A DNA stretch of 55,605 bases, from positions 1 to 55,605 of the forward strand of contig NZ_JAMWYY010000018.1 in the NCBI RefSeq assembly GCF_024305175.1. The letters run 5' to 3'. This DNA comes from Flavobacterium sp. (GTDB taxonomy: Bacteria; Bacteroidota; Bacteroidia; Flavobacteriales; Flavobacteriaceae). The stretch's first letter is position 1. Every line of letters begins with the position of its first letter. Both the position numbers and the translations under genes were made by a program. The notes beneath the pieces were generated by a model, which saw only the letters and a list, made by a program, of their open reading frames with translations, searched no databases and was not told the DNA's origin. Positions 15,639 to 24,876 of this stretch are shown here, one piece after another.

Positions 15639-18101
15639 CTAAAATGTTTGCTTTATACCAAGCATAATGCCATCGGTAACAAAACCGCCTTCGTAAGCGC
15701 GTACATAATCAATTTTAAAGAACCTGAATTTACCAAAGCCGAAATTGTCAAAACCTGCCGAGAACTCGTGGTAGGGTTTCCTGTCAGGCAGCGCAAGCCC
15801 GTTGTAGCCCAACACAAGGTTATATTGCAGCAGGTCGAGCAACGGTATCTTGTTCATTATATATCCTTTAAAGTTGTGCTCTATATGGGTTTCTATAAAA
15901 GAGTCATTGGTACTGTGGGTATAGTATGGCAAGAGGCTGAAAGCATTCAGGCTATGGTTACCTTCATTAATATGGGTTAGGTTACCATTAAAATGCTTAT
16001 AATCTGTAAAAGCTATATCATCTGCATTAAAAAATTTACCCGCTTTAATGCTCATGCCAAGATCACCCTTGTTAGCCAGTGCAAATGTATAGACAGCCCT
16101 TGCGCTTATATAATCAAAATTATATCCGTCAACGCTGGATTCAAACGCTTTTTCATACATAAAATACAGCCCCGGTTCGTTGGTCTCTGTTGCTGCAACC
16201 CAAGCTGAAGGGTTTTGGTAATAATAACTTTTACCGAAGCGTATGCCCCCGCCCAGGCTTGCCTTATAAATTGTATGCTTTAGAAAAGGCGCAGACTGTT
16301 CATCTAAAGGTGCAAACGGATTGTTTGATGTATAATCGTCATCATTTTTTATAAGTACATAATCTGTATTATTATACAATGGCCTGCGGCGCAGGTACTC
16401 GGCGCGCGCTGTCAGTTTCAGTTTTTTAAATATGGTTTTGCTGTAGTGTACTTCGGCAAAAGTTTTATCATACAGCTTCATAAAGTTATTTTTAAACAGC
16501 AGTGAGCTGAAGGTATTTATTACAGACGAAATGGGTTCTGAAGCATTAAACTGCGATGCTTTATTTCCTCCTGCAAAATAAAATGTCTGCTTACCTATCC
16601 TTAAAGGTGCTTCGCCCCATACCCTGAATCGGTCTTCGGCGATACCATAATTAAAATAAGCCGCAAACCTGCCGGTATAGGTCTTTTCTTTATTTGTAAG
16701 GCTCAAAGCCATAGCCGTACTAAAGTTCCAGCCCTGTACTGTGTTGTACCCCGGCAAATCTATAACGCCGTCATAACTGTAATAAATGCCTTTTTCGGTA
16801 TTACGGTAGGTATAGCCGGTAAGCACATTAAGCACCTTAAACCTGTTCTTATTAGTTAAAATAACCGAGGGAGCCCCGGCTTTTTTTTGTGCTGCTATAC
16901 TGTCTTTTATGGCATAGTCTTCTCTCTCCTCTACTGTTAGTGGCACCGGCCTGTTTACAGCCCAGTACACAGAATCTTTTTTATTTGAATCTTCTTCAAA
17001 TTTTAGCCTGCTCTTAAAAGTGCCCTCTTCAAAAGACTCATGGAATATATAATTATTGTAAACATGGGTGTACCTGCCGTTTACCCCCATACCCAGCATA
17101 CCCGCACTTATATCAAATGTTTGCAGGGTAAGTGCCCATATTTGGGTATCCTTATTATAACTGAAATTCTGCTTTACTGTCAGCGTTTCCAGCACCGGCT
17201 GCCGCAGTCGGTACCCTTTCAGGGTAAGGTCGGCGGCCTGTATTGCCCAGCTGTCATCAGCTATATAAATATAGCCGTCAAACACAGGCTCTTTGTCGCG
17301 GCGTGGTATTACCTTAATCTTATTGATATTATTACCGTATTCATCAGTAAAACTCCCCTCATACTTAAAGCGGTAGTAGTTCATCGCTATTTTACTTAAC
17401 GGGGATATCATTTCTATATCGAAATCAAAATCCATGAAATCATCATAAAAATTATATTGGGCTTCGCTGGCACTGTTAAAACTGAATTCACTATTATTCC
17501 CGCTCTTCTTGGTGGCTATGATATTCTCTTTCAGCTTATCCGGATAATCTACATATATATGCGATACTGTTTCTGATAAAGAGATCACACCGCTGCCTGT
17601 AGAGTCCAGCGTTGCTTCATCAGGCATTTCAACCCTAACCCCTGCAATCCGTTTAGGGATATTTTTAGCTCTGAAAATACCTTTAGAGTAAAAGTCAGCT
17701 TCATACTTCCCCGCTTTCCTGGCGTTTTCTTTTCGGTGCGCTATTGCCTGCCGCATTATTTCGTAGGCCGGGTCTTCACCCTGTGCAATAACCACTTCGT
17801 TAAGCTGATAGGCTTCTTCCTGTAATCGGGCATTAAGCGTAAAAGGTAAGGATGTGATGGTAACAGCTATATTTTTAGGCTTAAATCCTATAGACTGAAA
17901 TTTAACCGTGTACTGCCCCGCTTTGTTTACAGGCAAAACATACTCCCCTTCGGTATTGGAAGATGTGCTGATGTAAGTATCGTCAATACTCACATTTACA
18001 TAAGGTACAGGTGTGCCCCCGGCAGTGGTAATCTTCCCTTTTAACTGGGCATAAGTAACTGAAGTGCAAAGCAGTACTGTTGCAAGTATAAATTTGTGCA
18101 T
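15639..18101 (-). CDS. DUF5686 outer-membrane protein with CarboxypepD-like domain (copy 2)
   Basis: An 820-residue paralogue of the downstream gene with the same order: signal peptide (near VTYAQ), CarboxypepD-regulatory-like domain (LKGKITTAGGTPVPYVNVSI) and DUF5686. Shared landmarks include KFYSKG/DFYSKG, NFSYN, RRDKEPVF, the Y-D-G-Y-I-Y-I segment, FKVLNVLTGYTYRNTEKG and the near-identical C-terminal half (HSTNDSF, NFKGYIMNKIPLLDLLQ, FDNFGFGKFR). Divergence is spread along the whole length, so the duplication is not recent. This copy is promoter-proximal. Function is unknown; location in the outer membrane is inferred from the strand pattern. Confidence 0.85.
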   Translation of the reverse strand: MHKFILATVLLCTSVTYAQLKGKITTAGGTPVPYVNVSIDDTYISTSSNTEGEYVLPVNKAGQYTVKFQSIGFKPKNIAVTITSLPFTLNARLQEEAYQLNEVVIAQGEDPAYEIMRQAIAHRKENARKAGKYEADFYSKGIFRAKNIPKRIAGVRVEMPDEATLDSTGSGVISLSETVSHIYVDYPDKLKENIIATKKSGNNSEFSFNSASEAQYNFYDDFMDFDFDIEMISPLSKIAMNYYRFKYEGSFTDEYGNNINKIKVIPRRDKEPVFDGYIYIADDSWAIQAADLTLKGYRLRQPVLETLTVKQNFSYNKDTQIWALTLQTFDISAGMLGMGVNGRYTHVYNNYIFHESFEEGTFKSRLKFEEDSNKKDSVYWAVNRPVPLTVEEREDYAIKDSIAAQKKAGAPSVILTNKNRFKVLNVLTGYTYRNTEKGIYYSYDGVIDLPGYNTVQGWNFSTAMALSLTNKEKTYTGRFAAYFNYGIAEDRFRVWGEAPLRIGKQTFYFAGGNKASQFNASEPISSVINTFSSLLFKNNFMKLYDKTFAEVHYSKTIFKKLKLTARAEYLRRRPLYNNTDYVLIKNDDDYTSNNPFAPLDEQSAPFLKHTIYKASLGGGIRFGKSYYYQNPSAWVAATETNEPGLYFMYEKAFESSVDGYNFDYISARAVYTFALANKGDLGMSIKAGKFFNADDIAFTDYKHFNGNLTHINEGNHSLNAFSLLPYYTHSTNDSFIETHIEHNFKGYIMNKIPLLDLLQYNLVLGYNGLALPDRKPYHEFSAGFDNFGFGKFRFFKIDYVRAYEGGFVTDGIMLGIKQTF

Positions 18102-18246
18102 GTTTTAGTCGGTTATGTTTGGTTAATTATGGTAACGCTGCTACTTGTTTTTTCTTACATACATACTCTTGTCTAAGTATGATTTTGCTAAAAATAGCAC
18201 TTTTTCAATTAAGTTAATCATAACATCTGCTGCTTTTGTTTTGCTG

Positions 18247-18254
18247 TATCTTTG
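18247..18254 (+). promoter_or_regulatory. Promoter -7 element for the 18268 gene
   Basis: TATCTTTG fits TAnnTTTG exactly and lies 13 bp before the ATG at 18268. This makes the ORF extension to 18145 unlikely to be translated. Confidence 0.55.
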
Positions 18255-18267
18255 CAAAAAGCAACAG

Positions 18268-18534
18268 ATGAAAAAGCTTAAGGAAGAAGTAATACGCAAA
18301 GATTCGTCTATCAGGAAGGTGCAGTATGATAAAGAATGGTTTTATTCCGTTACCGATATGCAGGATTACCTGAAAGAAGACCTTACCGGCATAGAAACGG
18401 TATCGCTTGAGGTACGCACGGAGTTCGGCACGCAAAAGCTGCGCTGTGCCACGCTTGAAGATGTAGAACGCATACTGCGCAAAGAGCTTTTTGAAGACCT
18501 TCAGGATAGTACGCCCAAAAAAGCAAAACGCTGA
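18268..18534 (+). CDS. Small protein resembling BRO-N/antirepressor N-domains
   Basis: An 88-residue protein, MKKLKEEVIRKDSSIRKVQYDKEWFYSV at the start in two parts: a charged helix, then IRKVQYDKEWFYSVTDMQDYL. That segment resembles the IRRVWHDGEWWFSVVDV pattern of phage antirepressor/BRO-N domains, followed by LRCATLEDVERILRKE. It lacks the second half of such proteins, and similarity is only moderate. No other phage gene is nearby. ATG 18268 is preferred to the upstream ATG because a promoter element lies directly before it. It could be a small DNA-binding regulator; this is inference. Confidence 0.55.
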   Translation: MKKLKEEVIRKDSSIRKVQYDKEWFYSVTDMQDYLKEDLTGIETVSLEVRTEFGTQKLRCATLEDVERILRKELFEDLQDSTPKKAKR

Positions 18535-18591
18535 AAGAGAGGCAGCGATTACTTATAAATTACATGGAACGCTATTTGCAGTACCTAACGC

Positions 18592-19257
18592 ATGGATTTA
18601 AGTAAAATCATAGCCAAAGTGCGCCCTGACTTTAAAGAAGTGCGTAAAAATGTAAACATGCTGCGGCTGTCGCACCCGGGAATGACGACTGAAGGTATTG
18701 CAAAACTTTACATAAAAAAGATTCGCAATAAATATACTTCTGTTGGCGCTGTAAGTGCATTGCCGGGTATTGTACCCGGGCTGGGTACAATTGCACAGGC
18801 AGCAATAGAAGCAGGTACCTTTTCTGCCGATATGCTTATTATGCTGAGGTGGATGGGTTCTGTATGCTATGGTACTGCCCTTATATACGGCAGGGATATA
18901 GAACATAATTTTGACGTGGAATTTGCTTCTGTACTGGGGGTATGGTCGGGGGTGCTTACTCCTAAGGCTGCCATTACTAATAACAACCCATCTTTGGCAG
19001 TACAACACTTTAATTCACATTTTAATGACCGCATCCGTAACCGCATCAACCAGAAAATCGGCAAAAAGCTTATTGCGAAGTACGGGGCTAAAAAAGGCGG
19101 TACCGCAATGGGCAGGTTTATCCCTTTTGGCATAGGCGCTGTAGTAGGTGGGGGCTTCAACTACTTTACCATGAAAAATTTCGGTGATATTACTACGGAA
19201 TATTTCAGGCGTTTCGGAAGTACAACTTATACAGAAACACAACCCAATGAAAGTTAG
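18592..19257 (+). CDS. EcsC-like protein
   Basis: A 221-residue protein resembling the EcsC family: a helical N-terminus, then a glycine-rich hydrophobic region (AVSALPGIVPGLGTIAQAAIEAG, about 50-75), a helix with MLRWMGSVCYGTALIYGRDI, and a second glycine-rich hairpin near the C-terminus (FIPFGIGAVVGGGFNYF). EcsC proteins accompany ABC transporters in Firmicutes but often occur alone, and their activity is not established. The hydrophobic segments are short and glycine-rich, so it may associate with membranes. Its last 11 nt overlap the start of the Nudix gene, indicating coupling. Confidence 0.6.
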   Translation: MDLSKIIAKVRPDFKEVRKNVNMLRLSHPGMTTEGIAKLYIKKIRNKYTSVGAVSALPGIVPGLGTIAQAAIEAGTFSADMLIMLRWMGSVCYGTALIYGRDIEHNFDVEFASVLGVWSGVLTPKAAITNNNPSLAVQHFNSHFNDRIRNRINQKIGKKLIAKYGAKKGGTAMGRFIPFGIGAVVGGGFNYFTMKNFGDITTEYFRRFGSTTYTETQPNES

Positions 19258-19708
19258 TGCCGGCATATTGCTGTACCGCGAAGGTGAAGCTGCAACAGAG
19301 TTTTTACTGGTGCACCCCGGCGGGCCCTTCTTTGCCAAAAAGCATGAGGGCTGGTGGACAATACCAAAAGGTGAACCCGAAGTAGGTGAAGCGCTACAGG
19401 ATTGCGCACTGCGCGAATTTAAAGAAGAAACAGGTTATGAGCCACAGCATCCATTTACTGAGCTGCAACCAATAATACAAAAAGGCGGTAAGAAAGTATA
19501 TTGCTGGGCAGCCAAAGGCGATTTAGACTGCAACAGCATTAAATGCAATATTTTTGAGATGGAATGGCCGCCAAAGTCGGGGTTAAAGAAAACATTTCCC
19601 GAAGTGGATAAAGCAGGCTGGTTTACCTATGGTGAAGCTGTAAAGCTTATAAACGAACGGCAGGTTGCATTTCTGGATGAAGCAATACTTCTTATAAAAC
19701 AGCAATAA
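19247..19708 (+). CDS. Nudix hydrolase
   Basis: A 153-residue Nudix protein. The Nudix box is complete (Gx5Ex7REUxEExGU), seen as GEPEVGE, seven residues, then REFKEETGY, and it is preceded by GWWTIPKG. The start SAGILLYREGEAATEFLLVHPGGPFFAKK is typical of the group with homology to diadenosine tetraphosphate hydrolases, so an NDP-X or ApnA substrate is plausible, but not provable. ATG 19247 is chosen since the longer reading from 19184 lies inside the EcsC-like gene. The 11-nt overlap with that gene implies co-translation. Confidence 0.9.
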   Translation: MKVSAGILLYREGEAATEFLLVHPGGPFFAKKHEGWWTIPKGEPEVGEALQDCALREFKEETGYEPQHPFTELQPIIQKGGKKVYCWAAKGDLDCNSIKCNIFEMEWPPKSGLKKTFPEVDKAGWFTYGEAVKLINERQVAFLDEAILLIKQQ

Positions 19709-19710
19709 AA

Positions 19711-19729
19711 AACCCTGCAACATGCAGGG
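19711..19729 (-). terminator. Terminator for the 19743-20021 gene
   Basis: CCCTGCA (19713-19719) and TGCAGGG (19723-19729) pair around a 3-nt loop. On the minus strand a TTTTTTA run follows, 14 bp past the stop of the minus-strand gene. Confidence 0.75.
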
Positions 19730-19742
19730 CTTAGTAGTTTTG

Positions 19743-20021
19743 TTACAGTATGCCATCCGGCTCTGCATAATCGCTGATGGAGTGTTCCTTATCGTGCCCT
19801 TCAACCTTTACAATTTTATTGTAAACGCCTAAAAGCAGGAAAGGTGCAGCCCACTGCCCTACAAATAGTGCCGACTTATCTTTACCGAATATTTTTAGTG
19901 TAGCAGATACTGCCATAGAGCCAAGCGCAGCCCATAAAAAAGTGTCTGATGGCAATTTAGATGTCTGGCTTTCTATGGCTTTTGCCACTTTACCTTCTGA
20001 GTGATCGTTTTTAAGTGTCAT
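19743..20021 (-). CDS. Small membrane protein
   Basis: A 92-residue protein beginning MTLKNDHSEGKVAKAIESQT, then two hydrophobic helices (about 31-46 and 54-70) and an acidic C-terminal tail (DYAEPDGIL). I do not recognise a named family, though similar proteins with a KLPSDTFLWAALGSM segment are likely common in flavobacteria. The start at 20021 is preferred over 20093 because the extra 24 residues are unlike a protein N-terminus and precede a second Met followed by soluble sequence. It stands between a convergent Nudix gene and a divergent lipoprotein gene. Confidence 0.6.
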   Translation of the reverse strand: MTLKNDHSEGKVAKAIESQTSKLPSDTFLWAALGSMAVSATLKIFGKDKSALFVGQWAAPFLLLGVYNKIVKVEGHDKEHSISDYAEPDGIL

Positions 20022-20156
20022 AATTTTGTTTTTTGAATTAATAATTAACCTCTTATCGGTAACAGTAAAATTAGCCATCCTGATTATAAACATGTTATAG
20101 GGTAATGTTAATTAGTGGTAAGGTTACGTTAAACCACTCATAGCTGCCAATTTTTG

Positions 20157-20164
20157 TATCTTTA
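20157..20164 (+). promoter_or_regulatory. Putative promoter -7 element for the 20187 lipoprotein gene
   Basis: TATCTTTA differs from TAnnTTTG at the last base. It sits 22 bp before the start codon. Confidence 0.35.
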
Positions 20165-20186
20165 CATAAATGATTAATTATCTATT

Positions 20187-20816
20187 ATGAAAACAGTTTT
20201 TATTGCCCTGCCACTGCTTTTGGTAATGATGGTGTCGTGCAGGCCGGCAGCAGCCGACGAAGTTCCCGCTACGTTTGATGCAGGTGCCGAAAACGGCCTT
20301 GCAGTAGGTACCATAACTTTTGAAGGAGATGTGCCGCGAAATGATATTTACCGCTTTTTTTATGAGCCAACAGAAGGTGACAAAAAATTTATAAAGCAAA
20401 ACGATGGTAAAATAGAAATACGCACACGTCTAAAAAGCGAACGCGCCTATAGCGGCGATTTTAATAACAGTAAAACCTACCTGTTCATTATAAACAGGCC
20501 GCCCGGCAAATATGCATTTACACAATATAATTACCTAGACCATATTGGTTATACGGGGATGGTGAATAATAGTAAAGAGTTTGCAATACCATTCGAAATT
20601 AAAAAAGGAGAGATAGCTTATATAGGCGAACTCACATATGCCGAAAATGCAACGCCCGGCTCGCCTCGCATTTTTATAGCCGATGAATTTAACAGGGATG
20701 TTGAAGAATTCAGGAAGAAATTCAGCGGGATTAACTGGAATCTTGCTGCTGATAAAACAGTGACATCTGGCGATACCGGCGGTGGTACAATTTACTTTTT
20801 TAAGGCAAAAAACTGA
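20187..20816 (+). CDS. Lipoprotein of unknown function
   Basis: A 209-residue predicted lipoprotein: hydrophobic signal followed by the lipobox VSCR (Cys18), then a polar, beta-rich mature part (GLAVGTITFEGDVPRNDIYRF, then TYLFIINRPPGKYAFTQYNY, then FEIKKGEIAYIGEL). That order, an extracellular strand block with a PPGKY turn, suggests a single beta-sandwich. No family was recognised. It is monocistronic with a near-consensus promoter element before it and about 150 bp of AT-rich, apparently gene-free DNA after it. Confidence 0.65.
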   Translation: MKTVFIALPLLLVMMVSCRPAAADEVPATFDAGAENGLAVGTITFEGDVPRNDIYRFFYEPTEGDKKFIKQNDGKIEIRTRLKSERAYSGDFNNSKTYLFIINRPPGKYAFTQYNYLDHIGYTGMVNNSKEFAIPFEIKKGEIAYIGELTYAENATPGSPRIFIADEFNRDVEEFRKKFSGINWNLAADKTVTSGDTGGGTIYFFKAKN

Positions 20817-20965
20817 ATTGAGAATATTTCAAATATTAATCAGAATATTTCTGTTATTTTCTGAGTTTGAGTCTAACATGTGTTAAATTAGCAAACTTTA
20901 ACAATTTTAACAATATTTTATTCATCCAAGTTATATACTTTTATGCTAACTAAACTTATATGCTT

Positions 20966-21199
20966 ATGGAAAAAATTACTTACGACGGAATGTGCAATTT
21001 CATTCTTGAAAATGAACTTACAGACAGTGTGGCAATAACACTGCATCCGGACAATTTTGACGAACTGGTTATGGATTATCTTGATCATAATGGTAACCAG
21101 ATTGAACGTCCTTTCGAAATTCTGGGTATTGAGATACTGCAGGACAACACCGGTAATATACCGAAAAGCAAAATCAATATCCTGGATGCGGTGAAGTAA
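20966..21199 (+). CDS. Small acidic hypothetical protein
   Basis: A 77-residue soluble acidic protein (MEKITYDGMCNFILENELTD at the N-terminus) with no signal or membrane segment. No family was recognised. Two candidate ATGs lie six nucleotides apart (20960 and 20966); the second gives the simpler N-terminus. A TACTTTTA element about 30 bp upstream may be its promoter, and a strong hairpin terminator follows its stop, so it is likely a real single-gene unit. Confidence 0.55.
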   Translation: MEKITYDGMCNFILENELTDSVAITLHPDNFDELVMDYLDHNGNQIERPFEILGIEILQDNTGNIPKSKINILDAVK

Positions 21200-21229
21200 G
21201 CACTGCTATCCGAAAAAACAATTGAAACA

Positions 21230-21259
21230 GAAATCCCGCCAATGGCGGGATTCTTTTTT
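21230..21259. terminator. Terminator between the small gene and hisS
   Basis: AATCCCGCC (21232-21240) and GGCGGGATT (21244-21252) pair around a 3-nt loop. CTTTTTT follows on the plus strand. It may also end the convergent hisS transcript. Confidence 0.88.
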
Positions 21260-21260
21260 A

Positions 21261-22631
21261 TTAGCCTAAACGCTGTATTAAATCTTCCAGCGGCAGGGTT
21301 TCCTGCCCGCCTGTAACCAGGTTTTTAAGCGTAAACATGTTTTTATCCATTTCTTCTTTACCGGTAAGCACAGCAAAGGTAATGCCCCGCTTATCGGCAT
21401 GCTGAAACTGCTTGCCTACTTTTGCCTTGTCAGGGTACAGCTCTACCTTGTGGCCCAGGCTTCGCAATTTCTTTATAGCCTTCATGCTGTAGAATGCTTC
21501 TTCATCGCCAAAGTTTATAAACAATGCTTTTGTGCCTTCGGTAACCGTATCGGGAAAAAGCCCCATTTCTTCCAGCACAAGGTAAATACGGTCTAAACCA
21601 AATGAGATACCGACACCACTCATATTCTTCAGCCCGAATATACCCGTAAGGTCGTCATAACGGCCGCCCCCGCCAATAGAGCCCATCGCTACCTCTTTTG
21701 GTGCAGTAACTTCAAAAATAGCACCTGTGTAATAATTAAGCCCGCGTGCAAGTGTGACATCAAGGTCGAGTATAGATTGGTTCAGGCCAAGATCAAGCAC
21801 TTTTTCGCAGATAAAGCGTAGCTCCTCTACTCCTTTCATGCCTTCTTCGGATGATGACAGGAGTCGGGATAGTTGTTCCAGCTTATCGTTAACACTGCCT
21901 GTAAAGCTGAATAACGGCTGAATTTTTTCTATAGCTTCGGCAGCTATACCTTTTTCCAACATTTCTTTTTTTACACCCTCCTCGCCTACCTTGTCAAGCT
22001 TATCCAGCGCTACGGTAAAATCGATGAGTCTATCTTTTGCGCCTATTACTTCGGCAATGCCAGATAATACCTTGCGGTTATTAATTTTGATGGTAACGCC
22101 TTTAAGCCCGAGGTCAGAGAACACACTGTCATAAAGCTGTACAAGCTCTGCCTCCTGCCATAAAGAAGTGCTGCCCACTACATCGGCATCGCACTGGTAA
22201 AACTCCCTGAAACGGCCTTTTTGCGGGCGGTCTGCCCTCCATACGTTCTGTATCTGGTAACGGCGGAACGGGAACTCAATCTCATTCTGGTGCTGCACTA
22301 CATAGCGTGCAAAAGGCACTGTAAGGTCATAGCGCAGGGCCTTCTCGGATATCTGTGATGTCAGCTTGTTGCTGTCTTTTGCACTTAAATGTTCTTCATT
22401 GGCTTTCGCCAGATAATCACCACTGTTTAAAATCTTGAAAATAAGCCTGTCGCCTTCTTCGCCGTACTTCCCCATCAGGGTATCATAATTTTCAAAAGAA
22501 GGTGTTTCAATGGGCTGGAAACCAAAAGCCTCGAAATGATGCTTCATCACCGAAATAATGTATTGCCTTTTTGCTACTTCTGCAGGTGAAAAATCGCGTG
22601 TGCCTTTTGGTATTCCCGGTTTTTGTGCCAT
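21261..22631 (-). CDS. hisS: Histidine-tRNA ligase
   Basis: A class II aminoacyl-tRNA synthetase of 456 residues that charges tRNA-His. Motif 1 lies around [10 protein letters not shown]; motif 2 in [25 protein letters not shown]; the histidine-specific signatures are [14 protein letters not shown] and [10 protein letters not shown]; motif 3 is [16 protein letters not shown]-terminal anticodon-binding domain follows ([16 protein letters not shown]). It starts [13 protein letters not shown] as usual. A TATATTTG promoter element is found 28 bp upstream of the start codon on this strand. Confidence 0.97.
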   Translation of the reverse strand: MAQKPGIPKGTRDFSPAEVAKRQYIISVMKHHFEAFGFQPIETPSFENYDTLMGKYGEEGDRLIFKILNSGDYLAKANEEHLSAKDSNKLTSQISEKALRYDLTVPFARYVVQHQNEIEFPFRRYQIQNVWRADRPQKGRFREFYQCDADVVGSTSLWQEAELVQLYDSVFSDLGLKGVTIKINNRKVLSGIAEVIGAKDRLIDFTVALDKLDKVGEEGVKKEMLEKGIAAEAIEKIQPLFSFTGSVNDKLEQLSRLLSSSEEGMKGVEELRFICEKVLDLGLNQSILDLDVTLARGLNYYTGAIFEVTAPKEVAMGSIGGGGRYDDLTGIFGLKNMSGVGISFGLDRIYLVLEEMGLFPDTVTEGTKALFINFGDEEAFYSMKAIKKLRSLGHKVELYPDKAKVGKQFQHADKRGITFAVLTGKEEMDKNMFTLKNLVTGGQETLPLEDLIQRLG

Positions 22632-22658
22632 TGTTTAAATTATTGAGGTTATTTACTG

Positions 22659-22666
22659 CAAATATA
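22659..22666 (-). promoter_or_regulatory. hisS promoter -7 element
   Basis: On the minus strand this reads TATATTTG, a full TAnnTTTG match at a normal distance from the hisS start. Confidence 0.5.
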
Positions 22667-22769
22667 CGCACTCGGGCGTTAGCCATAAAAGCTTTGGCAT
22701 ACTGATTATGCAACTTTACCTGCAAATGCTGAAACAAATTTGTATTTTAGTGCCATAAATTACCAGCCG

Positions 22770-24014
22770 ATGTTTAACCTGTTTCGCGAAAATACTAAAA
22801 TAGCCCTGGGCGCTATCCGCAGCCAGTTGTTACGTACCATATTAACCGTAGCCATTATAGGCATAGGTATTTTTGCACTGGTGGGCATACTTGCGGGTGT
22901 AGCGGTGTTAGAGAACACCATAACGGGCAACTTTGCCAGCATGGGTACCAACACCTTTTCAATCAGCCGCTATGACTTTTCTGAGCAGCTTGGGCGCAAC
23001 AGGCAGAATGCAAAAGTTAACCCCATAATATCCTATCCGCAGGCAAAAGAATTTAAAGAGAAATACAACTACCCAACAACGCAGGTGTCATTGTCTTTTA
23101 CGGCGGCAAGCGGCATAGAGGTAAAGCACCAGGATGAAAAAACCGACCCTGAAATAAATATTGTGGGTGCGGATGAGAATTTCCTGCCTAACTCCGGGCT
23201 GGAGCTTACCAAAGGCCGCAACTTTAATAATTTTGATGTAAGTAACAACAACTACGTCTGCATACTGGGCTCTGACTTTGAAGAGGGGCTGTTTAAAGAT
23301 GTTAATCCTATTGACAAAACGATATCCATACGCGGGGCAAGGTTTAAGGTTATAGGTGTGCTTAAAGAGCGTGGTTCTACCTTTGGCGACAGGCAGGATT
23401 TAAGGGTTATAATACCCATACAACTGGCACGTTCGCTTTTTACAGCGCCTAATATAGATTATGAAATAAAGGTAATGATTGGCAACCGCCAGTTTTTTGA
23501 TGCTGCTGTAGATGAAGCTATTATTAGCATGAGGCGCGTAAGGAGCCTTAACCCGGTGGAAGATGATAACTTTGGTATAGAGCGCAGCGACGAACTTATA
23601 GAAACCCTGCGTTCGCAAACCGATACGTTGCAGATTGCCGCATGGGTTATCGGTATTATTACAGTATTCGGCTCATCTATTGCCCTAATGAACATTATGC
23701 TTGTTTCGGTAACAGAACGTACACGGGAAATTGGCGTGCGTAAATCTTTAGGCGCTACAAAAGGCACCATTGCCATGCAGTTTTTTACCGAAACACTGGT
23801 AATAAGCCTTATCGGGGGCTTCCTTGGTATTTTACTGGGTATTTTAGTCGGCGGTGTAGGCGTATCACTTTTAATGGATACATCGTTCCCTATGCCATGG
23901 CTCGCCATTACGGCAGCACTTACCACAATTTTAGTTGTAACATTATTCTCAGGCTCATACCCGGCGATAAAGGCTGCCGCGCTTGACCCTGTAGAGGCAC
24001 TACGCTACGAATAG
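22770..24014 (+). CDS. MacB/FtsX-type ABC transporter permease
   Basis: A 414-residue membrane protein of the MacB/FtsX permease family. It has an N-terminal transmembrane helix (about 20-45), a large periplasmic MacB_PCD domain (about 50-270), and three C-terminal helices of the FtsX domain with SVTERTREIGVRKSLGATKGTI between the first two. Such permeases pair with an ATPase to move peptides, lipoproteins or drugs, or to signal mechanically. No ATPase gene is adjacent, so its partner is encoded elsewhere. ATG 22770 is preferred over the ORF start at 22740. Its stop codon directly abuts the stop of convergent prmC. Confidence 0.9.
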   Translation: MFNLFRENTKIALGAIRSQLLRTILTVAIIGIGIFALVGILAGVAVLENTITGNFASMGTNTFSISRYDFSEQLGRNRQNAKVNPIISYPQAKEFKEKYNYPTTQVSLSFTAASGIEVKHQDEKTDPEINIVGADENFLPNSGLELTKGRNFNNFDVSNNNYVCILGSDFEEGLFKDVNPIDKTISIRGARFKVIGVLKERGSTFGDRQDLRVIIPIQLARSLFTAPNIDYEIKVMIGNRQFFDAAVDEAIISMRRVRSLNPVEDDNFGIERSDELIETLRSQTDTLQIAAWVIGIITVFGSSIALMNIMLVSVTERTREIGVRKSLGATKGTIAMQFFTETLVISLIGGFLGILLGILVGGVGVSLLMDTSFPMPWLAITAALTTILVVTLFSGSYPAIKAAALDPVEALRYE

Positions 24015-24860
24015 TTACAGTTTTGCCTTTACCATCCTGTCGTTCCCGAAAAGATCTTTTTTCAGGATAATATCTTTGTAGTGGTTTTCAGCCAGCATTT
24101 TTACAGTTTCATTACCAAGATACTGGTTTATTTCAAAGTAGAGCAGGCCACTTTTTTTAAGGCTGCTTTTACCGAGTTGCGCAATAGTGTGGTAAAACAG
24201 CAGTGCATCGTCATCTTCAACAAAAAGGGCAAGGTGCGGCTCATACTGAAGCACATTTTCTTTAATTTCAGCCTTTTCAAGATGCCTAACATAGGGCGGG
24301 TTAGAAACTATAATGTCAAATTGCTGCGGTAATGCCTCTACGGATAATATATCCGCCTTAATAAAAGTTACGTTAGCACCGTTAGCCTTAGCATTATGCC
24401 TGGCAACCTCTAAAGCCTTTTCAGAAACATCAATAGCAAACACCTTTGCATAGGGCAGGTTTTTAGCGAGCGATACCGCTATGCACCCGGAACCTGTACC
24501 AATATCAAGTATTGTAACATCCTGCCTGTTTTTATTTTTAGATATTATCCACTCAACCAGTTCTTCCGTTTCAGGGCGGGGTATCAGCGTGTTTTCATTT
24601 ACCCTGAATTCAAGTCCATAAAACCAGGCTTTACCAAAAATATATTGTATCGGCTTTTGGTCTTTAAGGTTTTGCAGCACCTCATCCCATTGCTTAACCT
24701 CATCGGGTGTCAGTTCTTCATCGGGGTTTAATGCAAGCCTGCTACGGTTCCAGCCTTTAAGCTCTTCAAGGGTAATGATAAAAAAGCGTTCTGCTTCAGC
24801 AGTGTCATACAATGTCGACAACTGTTCGGTAAAATACTTGCGGTAGTCTTTCAGCTTCAT
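24015..24860 (-). CDS. prmC: Peptide chain release factor N5-glutamine methyltransferase
   Basis: Methylates the glutamine of the GGQ motif in release factors 1 and 2, using SAM. The 281-residue protein has the helical N-terminal domain, the SAM motif ILDIGTGSGCIAVSLA, the acidic motif VFAIDVSEKALEVA and the diagnostic IVSNPPYV catalytic loop (NPPY). The preceding TLIPRPETEELVEWI is the family signature. It is 16 bp downstream of a GNAT gene on the same strand, probably co-transcribed, and ends exactly at the stop of the permease gene. Confidence 0.96.
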   Translation of the reverse strand: MKLKDYRKYFTEQLSTLYDTAEAERFFIITLEELKGWNRSRLALNPDEELTPDEVKQWDEVLQNLKDQKPIQYIFGKAWFYGLEFRVNENTLIPRPETEELVEWIISKNKNRQDVTILDIGTGSGCIAVSLAKNLPYAKVFAIDVSEKALEVARHNAKANGANVTFIKADILSVEALPQQFDIIVSNPPYVRHLEKAEIKENVLQYEPHLALFVEDDDALLFYHTIAQLGKSSLKKSGLLYFEINQYLGNETVKMLAENHYKDIILKKDLFGNDRMVKAKL

Positions 24861-24876
24861 CGGTGTGGGCGTTACA

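Noticed and set aside
18145..18267. N-terminal extension of the 88-residue small protein
   Set aside because: It precedes a perfect promoter element and encodes a hydrophobic stretch unrelated to the rest of the protein.
18268..18534. Prophage remnant
   Set aside because: No integrase, capsid, attachment repeats or composition shift near the antirepressor-like gene.
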